DNA of 45,261 bases from an uncultured Lentisphaerota bacterium (GCA_900321255.1 ONVK01000013.1:1-45261), one strand, 5' to 3'. Numbered from the stretch's first letter, positions 23,565-32,098 are shown. Notes: generated from the letters alone by a model not told the origin. Numbers and translations are program-made.

Positions 23565-25268
23565 TCAAATGTGGCGCGGCGTGTCAATGCCGAGGAGCCC
23601 GAGTCCTGTCGAAAGCACCTTGCCGAAGAGCTCGCACAGCTTCAGGCGCGCCGCGCGGACGGACGGCTCGCTCTTGAGAATCGGCGAGCTCTGGTAGAAG
23701 CTCGAATAGAGCTGCGCCGCCTGGAAGAGGTAGTCCGCGAGGACGCTCGGCTTGTACGCCTCTGCCGCGCGCACGACCGCGCCCGGGAACTCCAGGAGCT
23801 GCAGCGCAAGCCGCTTCTCGGAGGAAGTGGAAACGGCGAAGCCGACATCCTTGGGCATGGGTTCGGGGGCGCCCGAGGCCCCGTCCGTTCCACTCCCCGC
23901 CTTTTCGAGAAGCGAGCAGACGCGGGCGTAGGCATACTGGAGATAGGGGCCGGAATTGCCCTCGAGCGCCAGCGCCTTGTCCCAGCTGAAGTCGATGTCG
24001 GTGATCGGGTCGTGCGAGAGGTCGGAGTACTTGACCGCGCCGTAGCCGATCTGCTCGGCGAGCTTCTCGTCCCCGCCGCGCTCCTTTACAATGTCGTAGG
24101 CGCGGCGCTTCGCCTCTGCGAGAAGTTCGTCGAGCTTGATTAGGTTGCCCTCGCGCGTGGAGATCGCCTTGCCCTGGAAGGACATGAGCCCGAAGGGAAC
24201 GTGGACGAGCTTTGTCGTGTAGCCCATCTTCGCGGCGATCGAGAACCACTGCTTGAAGTGGAGCTGCTGGCGGGCGTCGGTGACGTATATGATGCGCTCG
24301 GGGTCGTATTCCTCGACGCGCGTCTTGACGCAGGCGAGGTCGCTCGTCGTGTAGTTGTAGCCGCCGTCGGACTTGCGGACGATCGCGACGCCGAGCTTCT
24401 CTGATTCGAGGTTGACGACGAGAGCGCCCTCAGACTCTACGGCAAGCCCCATCTCCTGGAGCTTGGCGACGATGCCGGGCATGGTGTCGTTGTAGTACGA
24501 CTCGCCGCGGTAGGTGTCGAATTTCACGCCGAGCTTCGCGTACATGCGGTCGAACTCGCCGATCGAGATGTCGATGAAGCGCTTCCAGAGCGCGAGGTTG
24601 TCCTTGTCGCCCTGCTGGAGCTTCACGAGCTCCTGCTTGCACGCGTCCTTCCACACGCCGTCCTCCTCCTTCGCCTTCGCCGCGGAGAGGACATAGCACT
24701 TCTCGAGGTTGGCGACGGTGAGGTTCTCGCGCTCGTCGTCGGTGAGCAGCTCGCGGTAGCCCTTGATGAGTATGCCGAACTGCGTGCCCCAGTCGCCGAG
24801 GTGGTTGTCGGCTATCACATCGTAGCCGAGCGAGCGGAATATCCTGTCTATCGCGCAGCCGATGACGGTCGAGCGGATGTGGCCGATGTGCATCTGCTTC
24901 GCGGCGTTTGGCGACGAGTAGTCGATTACGACCTTCTTGCCCGCGCCCTTCTGCGGGATTCCGCAGCGGGGCCGCGAGCCGAGGTCCGCGAGCTGCGAAT
25001 TGAGCCAGGCGGAGGAGACGGTGAGGTTGAGGAACCCTGGGCCGGCGATCTCGACCTTCTCGAAGACGTCGTTGCCCTTGAGCGCCTCGGCCACTTTCGC
25101 GCCGACCTCGCGCGGGTTGGCCTTCGCCTTCTTCGCGAACTTGAGCGCGTCGTTGCACTGGTAGTCGCCGAATTTCGGATCGGTAGCGGGCAGCACCCTG
25201 ACGCCGCCGAAGTCCTCGCCGGGATACGCCTTCTCAAAGGCCGCCTTCACAATGTCGCTGAGTTCCAT
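23565..25268 (-). CDS. argS: Arginyl-tRNA synthetase
   Basis: 567 residues, normal for a class I ArgRS. It charges tRNA-Arg with arginine in the cytoplasm. The N-terminal Add-1 domain spans about residues 1-95. The catalytic core has DYSSPNAAKQMHIGHIRST, with the HIGH motif. The KMSKS-equivalent loop is ISTREGNLIKLDEL. The C-terminal DALR anticodon-binding domain starts near residue 440 (YLQYAYARVCSLLEK) and ends at the protein end. The ATG at 25268 is only 10 bases from a consensus -10 and has no ribosome site, so translation is probably from a near-leaderless message. tRNA-Ser follows closely. Confidence 0.97.
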   Translation of the reverse strand: MELSDIVKAAFEKAYPGEDFGGVRVLPATDPKFGDYQCNDALKFAKKAKANPREVGAKVAEALKGNDVFEKVEIAGPGFLNLTVSSAWLNSQLADLGSRPRCGIPQKGAGKKVVIDYSSPNAAKQMHIGHIRSTVIGCAIDRIFRSLGYDVIADNHLGDWGTQFGILIKGYRELLTDDERENLTVANLEKCYVLSAAKAKEEDGVWKDACKQELVKLQQGDKDNLALWKRFIDISIGEFDRMYAKLGVKFDTYRGESYYNDTMPGIVAKLQEMGLAVESEGALVVNLESEKLGVAIVRKSDGGYNYTTSDLACVKTRVEEYDPERIIYVTDARQQLHFKQWFSIAAKMGYTTKLVHVPFGLMSFQGKAISTREGNLIKLDELLAEAKRRAYDIVKERGGDEKLAEQIGYGAVKYSDLSHDPITDIDFSWDKALALEGNSGPYLQYAYARVCSLLEKAGSGTDGASGAPEPMPKDVGFAVSTSSEKRLALQLLEFPGAVVRAAEAYKPSVLADYLFQAAQLYSSFYQSSPILKSEPSVRAARLKLCELFGKVLSTGLGLLGIDTPRHI

Positions 25269-25278
25269 AAGTCTTGAT

Positions 25279-25287
25279 ATTATACCA
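25279..25287 (-). promoter_or_regulatory. Extended -10 promoter (TGGTATAAT) for argS
   Basis: The minus strand reads GTTTTGGTATAATATCAAG, with the ATG 10 bases after the -10. The predicted 5' leader is only a few bases. Confidence 0.7.
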
Positions 25288-25351
25288 AAACGCCGCGCCC
25301 GCCGCTGAGGCGGCCTTATTCCCGTCGGCCGCCGTCCGCCGCCTGCCTCGG

Positions 25352-25450
25352 TTACACCTCCTGCATGCCGAAGATGTCCATGTCAAGTCTGCGCATCTCT
25401 TTCACAAGGTCGGCCTTGCGCTCGTCCCATGCGTTCGGCTCAGCGTTTTC
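25352..25450 (-). pseudogene. Fragment of an endonuclease/exonuclease/phosphatase-family gene
   Basis: One minus-strand frame reads ENAEPNAWDERKADLVKEM and then RRLDMDIFGMQEV, followed by TAA. This matches the N-terminal part of EEP (DNase I-like) proteins, where a NAWDxRK segment precedes DxFGLQEV, the first metal-ligand region. Nothing of the family is recognisable before or after, so it is a remnant of about 33 codons. It overlaps the last 11 bases of the GH3 gene in a different frame. It may have been left by a recombination event that put the GH3 gene here. Confidence 0.65.
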
Positions 25451-27812
25451 TGGCGAGGGATATGCGGACGTAGGTCTTGAGGATGTTCACCGCCGCGTGC
25501 TGCACGTCGGCGCGGCGGACCTTCCCGTCCTTCAGCGCCGCGACGAGCGCGGCGTATTCGCCGCGGACGCCCGGCATCACAAGGTCGTTTCCGGCCTCGG
25601 CGTGGCGCAGCTTGTCGGCCGAATTCCACCAGTCCGTCATCACGAAACCGTCGAAGCCCCACTCCTCGCGCAGCACTCCCGTCATCAGGTCGTACGTCGT
25701 CGCGCAGTAGTCGCCGTTGAGACGGCTGTAGCTCGACATGACCATGTTCGGATGCGCCTTCCTGACGACTATCTCGAACGGCTTGAGGTAGATTTCGCGC
25801 AGCGTCTTTTCGTCGACGATGTTGTTCTCGTACCCGCGCTCGAACTCCTGGTTGTTGACGGCGAAGTGCTTGACGGTCGCGGAGCGTCCGGACGGCGTCC
25901 CGTCCGTGTTCGTCTGCACGCCCTTCACGACCGCCGCGCCCATGAGACCCGCGACGAGGGGGTCTTCGGAGAAGTACTCGAAGTTGCGTCCGCAGAGCGG
26001 ATTGCGGTGGATGTTCACGCCCGGCGCAAGCCAGCAGTCGATGTCGACGAGCGCCATCTCGGACGCGACGGCGCGTCCGAAGCGCTCGGCCGCAGCGACG
26101 TCCCAGCCCTGCGCAAGCGCCGTCGCGCACGGCCAGGAGACGACGGCCGACGCCTTGTCGTTGTACTTCTCGCGCGGATCGCCGAAGTTGCCGAGACGGA
26201 CGCCCGAGGGACCGTCGGCCATCGTGATCGCGCCGAAACCATACTTCTCAGAACTCCACGTCTCGCCGGCCTCGCAGTCGACGCGTCCCTTCTTGACGCC
26301 GCCCACGCCCGTGCCGCCTTCGACCGCATATCCCTCGCCGTCGAATATCCTGCCGTTAACCACGGCGGCGAGTTCTTCGTCCGTGAACTGCGCGACGAGG
26401 TCCTCGACCGTCGCCTTGCCGCCGAGCACGTCGTCCATCTTGACGAATGCGGACGGCTTCGCGAGCTCCCTGCGCGCGGGCGCGGCGGATTTGCCGCGGA
26501 AGCGGTTCGTCACCTTCTGCACGACGATGGGCTCGTCGAAATCCATTTTCGCCACATGGATGCGACTGTCGTACGAGCCGCCGTCGCTGACAAGTATCTC
26601 GCCGCCAAGTATCTCCCATCGCGCCTCGTCTTCATTGTAGCTCGCGATGTCCATCCATTCAAACGACAGGGCGACGGTCAAGGACGCGCCGGGCGCGATC
26701 ACTGGCGTCTTTGTGAAGGCGCAGAGCCTCGTTTCATTGAGAGGACCCATGTCAAACCAGCACATGACGACATCCGCCCCCGCCACCTTGCCCGTGTTTC
26801 TGACCGTCACGGGAACCTTGACGTTTTTCAAGCGCCGTTCGACCTTTGCGGGCGTCAGCTCGAACGTCGTGTAGGAAAGGCCGTGGCCGAACGGATAGCG
26901 CACCATCTGCATGTAGTCAATCTTATTCATGTCGAAGTATCTGTAGCCGACAACCGTTCCCTCGTAATACTCGATTTCCGAGGTCTGCCAGCAGTCGGTC
27001 GTCGGGTAGTCGCCGTAGCGCTTCGCCCACGTGTCGACGGTCCTGCCGGACGGATTCACCTTTCCCGTCAGAATGCTCGCTACCGCATCGCCCGTCGTCT
27101 CGCCGAGGAACGGGACGAACACAAGCGCCTTGACCGGGTACTTGTCCATGAAAGACGTATCGAGCACGCCCGGGGCGTTCAGGAGGACAATGACGCTGTC
27201 GAACGCGGCGCAGGCGTCGGCGAGAAGCCGCTCCTCCTCGGCGTGCAGACGCCATCCGCCGGGCGCCTCGGGGATGTCCGCCGACTCGCCCGAGCCGCGT
27301 CCGATCACGACGACGCACTTCTTCGCGCGCTTGCCCTCGCCGAGCTTCGCGAACGCGTCATGGGCGCCTTTCGGCTCGTCGAAGCGCCGCGTCCACTTGT
27401 CCCAGTCGCGGTTGAGGCGGCTGTAGTCGCGCTTGGCGAGTTCGTCGCGGTAGAGCTTGGCGAAGTCGGCGTCGAGCTTGACGCCCGCCTCTTCGAGTCC
27501 CGCGTCGATCTGCACGGGATCGTGCGCGAGCATATCGCCCGAGCCCCAGCCCATGCGATGGCAGAAATATCCCGTGATGCCGACGAGCGCCACTTCCTCG
27601 TCCGCCTTGAGAGGCAGGGCGGAGTCCTTGTTCTCGAGCAGCACGATTCCAGCCGCGGCCAGGTCGCGCGCAAGCCAGGCGTTGAGTTCGCGGCGGGATG
27701 GACTTGCGAAGGACGAGAAGCCGACCAGAAAGGCGGCTAAAATGGTCAGACCAGCCTCCACCGCGAAAAGGTGGCGGCACTTCCCGGTATGGATTACTCT
27801 TTTTCCCCTCAT
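25440..27812 (-). CDS. GH3 beta-glucosidase-like enzyme with reversed domain order
   Basis: 790 residues with an N-terminal export signal (HLFAVEAGLTILAAFLVGF). GH3 family pieces appear in swapped order. The alpha/beta sandwich comes first (ARDLAAAGIVLLENKDSALP, VVVIGRGSGE, ASILTGKVNPSGR, YPFGHGLSYTTF). A fibronectin-III-like domain follows (VTVRNTGKVAGADVV). The TIM-barrel catalytic domain is last (TMADGPSGVRLG, GRNFEYFSEDP, TVKHFAVNNQE, GFVMTDWWN). The Asp of MTDWW is the expected nucleophile. This C-then-N order is known from some rumen bacterial beta-glucosidases. It probably removes terminal beta-linked glucose or xylose outside the inner membrane. The start is near-leaderless behind a weak -10. 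Confidence 0.92.
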   Translation of the reverse strand: MRGKRVIHTGKCRHLFAVEAGLTILAAFLVGFSSFASPSRRELNAWLARDLAAAGIVLLENKDSALPLKADEEVALVGITGYFCHRMGWGSGDMLAHDPVQIDAGLEEAGVKLDADFAKLYRDELAKRDYSRLNRDWDKWTRRFDEPKGAHDAFAKLGEGKRAKKCVVVIGRGSGESADIPEAPGGWRLHAEEERLLADACAAFDSVIVLLNAPGVLDTSFMDKYPVKALVFVPFLGETTGDAVASILTGKVNPSGRTVDTWAKRYGDYPTTDCWQTSEIEYYEGTVVGYRYFDMNKIDYMQMVRYPFGHGLSYTTFELTPAKVERRLKNVKVPVTVRNTGKVAGADVVMCWFDMGPLNETRLCAFTKTPVIAPGASLTVALSFEWMDIASYNEDEARWEILGGEILVSDGGSYDSRIHVAKMDFDEPIVVQKVTNRFRGKSAAPARRELAKPSAFVKMDDVLGGKATVEDLVAQFTDEELAAVVNGRIFDGEGYAVEGGTGVGGVKKGRVDCEAGETWSSEKYGFGAITMADGPSGVRLGNFGDPREKYNDKASAVVSWPCATALAQGWDVAAAERFGRAVASEMALVDIDCWLAPGVNIHRNPLCGRNFEYFSEDPLVAGLMGAAVVKGVQTNTDGTPSGRSATVKHFAVNNQEFERGYENNIVDEKTLREIYLKPFEIVVRKAHPNMVMSSYSRLNGDYCATTYDLMTGVLREEWGFDGFVMTDWWNSADKLRHAEAGNDLVMPGVRGEYAALVAALKDGKVRRADVQHAAVNILKTYVRISLARKR

Positions 27813-27822
27813 GGTGCAGTGC

Positions 27823-27831
27823 AGTCTACCA
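27823..27831 (-). promoter_or_regulatory. Possible extended -10 (TGGTAGACT) for the GH3 gene
   Basis: The minus strand reads GCTATGGTAGACTGCACTGC, with the ATG 10 bases further on. The hexamer is weaker than others in the window but has the same TGG context and the same distance to the start as argS. Confidence 0.35.
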
Positions 27832-27913
27832 TAGCATCCTGCCTACCGTCAAGGATATACACACACTAAATCATATACAGTAAACATATGCAGAATGGCC
27901 TGACACTTCTAGG

Positions 27914-30082
27914 CTAGCGATGGATCGAGCGGCGGACGATGGCGAGGGCGGTCGGAACCGCTACGAGCAGCGCGAAGACGACCGCGCCAAGCGCGCCTTC
28001 GGCGATTACGCCAAACGGCACCGCGAAGGTCGCGGGGAGCCCCCAGTTCGACATGGCCGCGCGAGTACCGGCCGTGCAGAGCCAGCCAACGAGCGCGCCG
28101 CCGAAAAGCCCGAGCGCAACGCCGGCCACCGCAACCGCAAGCGCCTCGCCCACAAGCACCTTCGCAAGCTGGAACCGCGTCGCGCCGACGGCGCGGAGAA
28201 CGACGAACTCGCGGCGGCGCGACTCGAAGGACGCGACGAGCATCGCAACGAACCCGAGCGAGATCACGGCAAGGAAGATGAACGGAACGCGCGCCATCGC
28301 GCCGACGAGATCGCTCCCGTGCGCGAGCGTCCCGTCGGCAATCTCGTCGCGCGAATGGAGGCGCACGGTGTTGCCGCGGATCTCGCCTTCGGAATCCTCG
28401 CTCCACGCGCCGCCAAGCGCCTCGACGATCTCGCGTTCAACGATGCGCCCCGCAGGAAACACGCCGTTCGCGGCAAGGAACTCCGGCTCGTAGTCGAGCC
28501 ACACATGCGTCATCTTCACGAACTCCTGCGGCCGCATGTCGCACGCCGCGAGAGTGTCGAACGAGACGAAGACGGGCCCGTCGGTGTTGACCGGCATCCT
28601 GTTCATCCCCCGCACGAGGGCGCGGCTCGTCACCATGTGCCAGTTGAGGTCGACTACGCCGACGACCTTGAGCGCGATTTCGAGCCCGCGCCCCGCGTCG
28701 ACCTTCAGCTCGTCGCCGAGCTTGAGATTCCGCGCGTGCGCCATCATCTCCGTCACTACGCAGTTGTCGCCTTCCGCGAGCGCCTTTTCCGCCGACTCGC
28801 GGTCGCCCTGCGAAAACCTGAAGTCCGGGAGCCACGCGCTCGCAAGGAGAAGCGCGTTGCGGTATGCCGTGCGCGGCGGACCTCCCCTTCCACCGCGGCC
28901 TCCGCCCCCGCCGAAGCCCTTCAGCTCCTCGAGCGGAAGAAAATTCACCTGGAGCGGCTGGAGCTCGCCTATGCGCTTCACGCCCTTGAGATTGCGCAGA
29001 TGCTCTATGTCGAAGCTCGAAACGCCGCCCGGGAGTATCGAGACTATCGCGTCTGGCCACTCGGGCGAAGGAATGAACGGCTTCGTGAGCGAAGATCCCC
29101 AGACCTCGACGGCGACGAACGCGCCGAAACCGAACGCGAAGGCGACGAGCATCCCGAAATGGCGCTTGCGCGGGGCGCGCCCAGACGCCGCCTCGAGCGG
29201 CCTCACCGAAAGCGCGGGCTTGAGCGCGAGGAGAGCGCCGAAGAGCGCGACGAGCGGCGTCGCTACGATGCACGCGGCGATGCCGGGGATTCCCACGGCA
29301 GTGCCGGACGGGAACGTCTCGGCATCGCACGCAACGTAGACGCGGAGCGCCGCGAGCGCGGCAAAAGTGCCGACGGCAAGCCCGCCGAGGGAGAGGAGCA
29401 GCGCCTCTTTCGCGACAAGCTTCGCGACGCCAAAGCGCGTGAGGCCGACCATCCTGAGGACCGCGAGCTCGCGGCGGCGCGACTCGACAGAAAGAAAAAG
29501 CGAGTTGACGAGCAGGCACAGCGCCGTGAGCGCGGCGGCCCAGAGAAGAAGGCCCTTCGCGCGGTCCATGTTGCGCCCCGCGTCGGACATGAACATCGGC
29601 GCGGCCTCCTCTGCCGTGACCGGCTCGAACGGCTGCCAGTCCTCGTCGATCTCCGCGACGGCGGAGGGCGGGAGGAACATGTTGGGATAGCCGCGCACCG
29701 GACGCTCCCATTCGACGAAGCCCGCGATCCTGACGCGGTATGCGCCCTTCCTGCCGACGAGGGTCAGCTCGTCGCCGACCGAGGGGAGGTTCTTGACGCG
29801 GCGCTGGGCGAAGAGCGCCTTCGTCACCAGTGCGCCGTCGATCCCCTTTCTTACGGCGGCGAAGGCAATCATCGGCGGCCCCTGCAGAACGCGGCCGTCG
29901 GGACGGAAATCGAGCTGGAGCTGCACGCTCTTCGCGCCCGCCTCGACGGGAACCGCGGAGAGCATCCGCTCCGCCATCGCCACGGCCTGGCGGTCGTTCG
30001 TCGCGACGAGCGACTGCATGAACACGACGGCTCCGACGGCCGCCGCGATTCCGAGCGTCGCACAGATATGTCTAGCTTTCAT
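27914..30082 (-). CDS. ABC transporter permease with two FtsX domains (MacB/LolCE-like)
   Basis: 722 residues. An N-terminal helix (IAAAVGAVVFMQSLVATND) leads to a periplasmic domain. Two FtsX repeats follow, each opening with the same signature: ESRRRELAVLRMVGLTRF near residue 240 and ESRRREFVVLRAVGATRF near 615. Between them lies a second large periplasmic domain with a Gly-rich stretch (GGGGGRGGRGG). Such permeases move lipoproteins, peptides or antibiotics out of the inner membrane. I chose the ATG at 30082 because the hydrophobic helix starts there and GGTGGAG precedes it. Upstream in-frame sequence is repeat-derived. Its ATPase is encoded 40 bases upstream. Confidence 0.88.
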   Translation of the reverse strand: MKARHICATLGIAAAVGAVVFMQSLVATNDRQAVAMAERMLSAVPVEAGAKSVQLQLDFRPDGRVLQGPPMIAFAAVRKGIDGALVTKALFAQRRVKNLPSVGDELTLVGRKGAYRVRIAGFVEWERPVRGYPNMFLPPSAVAEIDEDWQPFEPVTAEEAAPMFMSDAGRNMDRAKGLLLWAAALTALCLLVNSLFLSVESRRRELAVLRMVGLTRFGVAKLVAKEALLLSLGGLAVGTFAALAALRVYVACDAETFPSGTAVGIPGIAACIVATPLVALFGALLALKPALSVRPLEAASGRAPRKRHFGMLVAFAFGFGAFVAVEVWGSSLTKPFIPSPEWPDAIVSILPGGVSSFDIEHLRNLKGVKRIGELQPLQVNFLPLEELKGFGGGGGRGGRGGPPRTAYRNALLLASAWLPDFRFSQGDRESAEKALAEGDNCVVTEMMAHARNLKLGDELKVDAGRGLEIALKVVGVVDLNWHMVTSRALVRGMNRMPVNTDGPVFVSFDTLAACDMRPQEFVKMTHVWLDYEPEFLAANGVFPAGRIVEREIVEALGGAWSEDSEGEIRGNTVRLHSRDEIADGTLAHGSDLVGAMARVPFIFLAVISLGFVAMLVASFESRRREFVVLRAVGATRFQLAKVLVGEALAVAVAGVALGLFGGALVGWLCTAGTRAAMSNWGLPATFAVPFGVIAEGALGAVVFALLVAVPTALAIVRRSIHR

Positions 30083-30095
30083 ATTCTCCACCTCA

Positions 30096-30125
30096 ACAGG
30101 ACAAACGACAGAAGACTGACGACTA
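30096..30125. repeat. Short repeat (GACAGAAGACTGACGAC) between ATPase and permease genes
   Basis: The plus strand reads ACAGGACAAACGACAGAAG then ACTGACGACTA, made of loosely repeated GAC/ACA units. It fills the 40-bp gap and touches the ATPase stop. I class it with the window's other short tandem repeats, but only one copy is seen here. Confidence 0.4.
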
Positions 30126-30842
30126 AGCGCGGTAGGTCTCGAGGTAAAGCTTTGAGATGAGCTCGGGGTCGCCGTGCGTGTCGTGCGAGGCAACGATGCG
30201 GCCATCCTTCAGGAAATGGACTTTGCTCGCCGTCGCGGCCACCTGCGGGTCGTGCGTGACGACGAGTATCGCGCTCTTCTCCGTCCTGTGCAGGTCGCCG
30301 AGCAGCGCACAGATCGCCCTGGAAGACTTCGCGTCGAGATTGCCAGTCGGCTCGTCCGCCAGAACGACGTCTGGCTCCGCGAGGAGCGCGCGCGCGACCG
30401 CGACCCGCTGCTGCTCGCCGCCGGAGAGCTCCTCGGGTTTCTTTTTGAGGATACCGTCGATGCCAAGCGCCGAGACGAGCGACGCAAACCGCTCTTCGTC
30501 GACCTTCGCGCCGTCGAGGCGAAGCGGCAGGACGATGTTGTCGCGCACCGTCCTCTCGTTGAGGAGGTTGAACGACTGGAAGACGACTCCTATGTGGCGG
30601 CGGCGGAACTTGGTGGCCTCGGAGTCGCCCATCTTCGCGACATCATTGCCGCCGACGAGAATCTCGCCCGCGTCCGCGGAAAGAAGCCCGGCGGCGAGAT
30701 GGAGAAACGTCGATTTGCCGCTCCCGCTCGGGCCCATCAGCGCCTCGAAGCTGCCAGGCGCCATCTTCAGGGAAAAGTCCTTGAGGACTTCCTGCTTGCC
30801 GTATCTGCGGCACACGCCGCTTGCGTTAAGGGCTTCCATCAC
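30123..30842 (-). CDS. ABC transporter ATPase (MacB/LolD-type)
   Basis: 239 residues, normal for this family. The Walker A motif GPSGSGKST, Q-loop VVFQSFNLLNERTV, signature LSGGEQQRVAVARALL, Walker B VVLADEPTGNLD and switch VVTHDP are complete. It powers the FtsX-type permease encoded next. GGAGGAGTG lies directly before the ATG at 30842. A likely promoter is the extended -10 at 31025-31033, which would give a leader of about 175 bases containing a 15-codon ORF and a 9-nt repeat array. The exported substrate is unknown, and no membrane-fusion protein is adjacent. Confidence 0.93.
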   Translation of the reverse strand: MMEALNASGVCRRYGKQEVLKDFSLKMAPGSFEALMGPSGSGKSTFLHLAAGLLSADAGEILVGGNDVAKMGDSEATKFRRRHIGVVFQSFNLLNERTVRDNIVLPLRLDGAKVDEERFASLVSALGIDGILKKKPEELSGGEQQRVAVARALLAEPDVVLADEPTGNLDAKSSRAICALLGDLHRTEKSAILVVTHDPQVAATASKVHFLKDGRIVASHDTHGDPELISKLYLETYRA

Positions 30843-30871
30843 TCCTCCATAGAGTCAACTTTGAGTTTAGC

Positions 30872-30943
30872 CGTGTAGAACGTGTAGATCGAGTAGAACC
30901 TCTACATGTTCTGCATGTTTTACATGGTTTACCATCTCTACAT
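30872..30943. repeat. 9-nt tandem repeat array that reverses orientation
   Basis: The plus strand shows CGTGTAGAA-type 9-mers (CGTGTAGAA, CGTGTAGAT, CGAGTAGAA) and then CATGTTCTG, CATGTTTTA, CATGGTTTA, which are approximate reverse complements. The array can fold on itself. It lies in the leader of the ABC ATPase gene. Confidence 0.7.
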
Positions 30944-30970
30944 ATCAAACGCCCCCGCCCCCAAGACGGT

Positions 30971-31018
30971 TCACTCCAAGTCAAACACCACCACCAAAAT
31001 CGCCGCACCGAACTTCAT
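30971..31018 (-). other. 15-codon leader ORF upstream of the ABC transporter
   Basis: MKFGAAILVVVFDLE followed by TGA begins 6 bases after an extended -10. It could be a leader peptide or the start of a lost gene. I see no regulatory features such as repeated rare codons or a clear attenuator. Coding status is uncertain. Confidence 0.3.
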
Positions 31019-31024
31019 GCGAGT

Positions 31025-31033
31025 ATTTTACCA
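31025..31033 (-). promoter_or_regulatory. Extended -10 promoter (TGGTAAAAT) upstream of the ABC transporter
   Basis: The minus strand reads TTATGGTAAAATACTCGC. It is the only strong promoter-like sequence between 30842 and the secreted cluster at 31342, so it probably drives the ABC operon. Confidence 0.5.
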
Positions 31034-31049
31034 TAAATCCCCGCCGTCC

Positions 31050-31112
31050 GCGTATCCCCCGACGACCGGAGGGAGGAGCCGCGAAGCGGGCGCTATGCGG
31101 GGTGCAAATCCG
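31050..31112 (+). repeat. Dispersed 60-bp repeat, copy 1
   Basis: It begins GCGTATCCCCCGA and ends GCGGGGTGCAAATCCG. The reverse complement of 44935-44994 has the same two ends and a similar GC-rich centre. It lies in a gene-free stretch. Apart from repeats and the short ORF, I see nothing else in 30843-31341. Confidence 0.65.
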
Positions 31113-31200
31113 CTACCGGCAGTTAGCCACAGGAGAAACAGGAGAAGCGCGTCTCGCCAAACTTTCCGCATTGTCTGGATTACACAAAAAGCTGGTGAGC

Positions 31201-31258
31201 CGTGTAGAAGTGGAGATGTGGAGAAGAAGCCGTGCAGAACGTGGAGATCGTGTAGAAG
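31201..31258. repeat. Second 9-nt repeat array (CGTGTAGAA type)
   Basis: Units CGTGTAGAA, GTGGAGATG, CGTGCAGAA, CGTGGAGAT and CGTGTAGAA follow each other with a small interruption. It is related to the array at 30872-30943 and lies just downstream of the secreted-protein gene at 31342. Confidence 0.6.
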
Positions 31259-31341
31259 CAAGGAGCCGCAAGCAGACGAATCATATACAGTAGATCTTCT
31301 ACAGAAAAGTCCGACCCTTTTTCGATGATTTCGTTCTCCCT

Positions 31342-32085
31342 TTAATCAGGCAAGTTCGCTTCAGGATAGGCCACAAGTTCATTGATGGCGTTGGTGACAT
31401 AGTTTGTCTGGTATTCGTTGAAACATCGAGGATAGGCCGCTCGCATAACGGCGAGACGTCGCTTGCTGTAACGATATGTGTCATCTGCCGCAATAAGAGC
31501 CTCGTCAACAACGCTATTGCTTGTGTTTATGTCAGCAGCAAAAGCCCGTACAGCCCGAAACCCCGCCGCCTTCAACTCGGTAGACGCTGCCGAATTCTGC
31601 ATTGCACCCAAAAATTGCCTACTCGCAATGGCCCTGTCATAAGCCTGTTGACGCGTAATTGCATTTGTAAAAGACAAATAACTCCGCACTGCAGCGACAG
31701 AATTGCTCGTAATACCCTCTATACGCAAGATAGACTTTATGGCCTTGTCGCCAATATTGGAATTTGTAACACAGGAATAGAGGAACGGAAGTTGTTCGAA
31801 CGTGCCATACTTCACAAGTTGCTCCAATGCACTTTCGACAACTCGTTCATCATTTGTCTGAGCGCATTCCGCTAGGATACGGGCAAGCCTGTTGGTGTCG
31901 CCGCCGAAACGAACTTCCTTTGTCAAGACGGGTATTCCATAATTTCCGCAGTAGTATGTTGTAAGAAATTTCTGCACATCCTGTCTAACCTCGTCGTCTG
32001 TCAATGTCTCGCCGAGACAGGTTACAGACACCGCCAGCACACAGGACAACGCCATAGACATTTTCAAACAGATGATTGCCCTCAT
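31342..32085 (-). CDS. Secreted protein with helical repeats, unknown function
   Basis: 247 residues. I chose the ATG at 32085: AGGAAGGAAAG precedes it and a signal peptide follows (ICLKMSMALSCVLAVSVTCLGE). The mature part is mainly helical with HEAT-like pairs (ERVVESALEQLVKYGTFEQL, GDKAIKSILRIEGITSNSVA). I recognise no catalytic motif. It is 13 bases downstream of the metzincin-like gene and probably co-transcribed with it, so it may be a partner, inhibitor or chaperone of that protease. That link is inference. Base composition is clearly lower in GC than the genes to its left. Confidence 0.6.
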   Translation of the reverse strand: MRAIICLKMSMALSCVLAVSVTCLGETLTDDEVRQDVQKFLTTYYCGNYGIPVLTKEVRFGGDTNRLARILAECAQTNDERVVESALEQLVKYGTFEQLPFLYSCVTNSNIGDKAIKSILRIEGITSNSVAAVRSYLSFTNAITRQQAYDRAIASRQFLGAMQNSAASTELKAAGFRAVRAFAADINTSNSVVDEALIAADDTYRYSKRRLAVMRAAYPRCFNEYQTNYVTNAINELVAYPEANLPD

Positions 32086-32098
32086 GTTTCTTTCCTTC

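Noticed and set aside
25365..27740. 791-codon plus-strand open frame opposite the GH3 gene
   Set aside because: The opposite strand has complete GH3 motifs. The plus frame is an Arg/Val/His-rich shadow.
27920..30160. 746-codon plus-strand open frame opposite the FtsX permease
   Set aside because: It is extremely rich in Arg and Glu and antisense to two clear FtsX domains.
30872..31258. Possible CRISPR array
   Set aside because: Units are 9 nt and directly adjacent, without spacers, and no cas gene is present.
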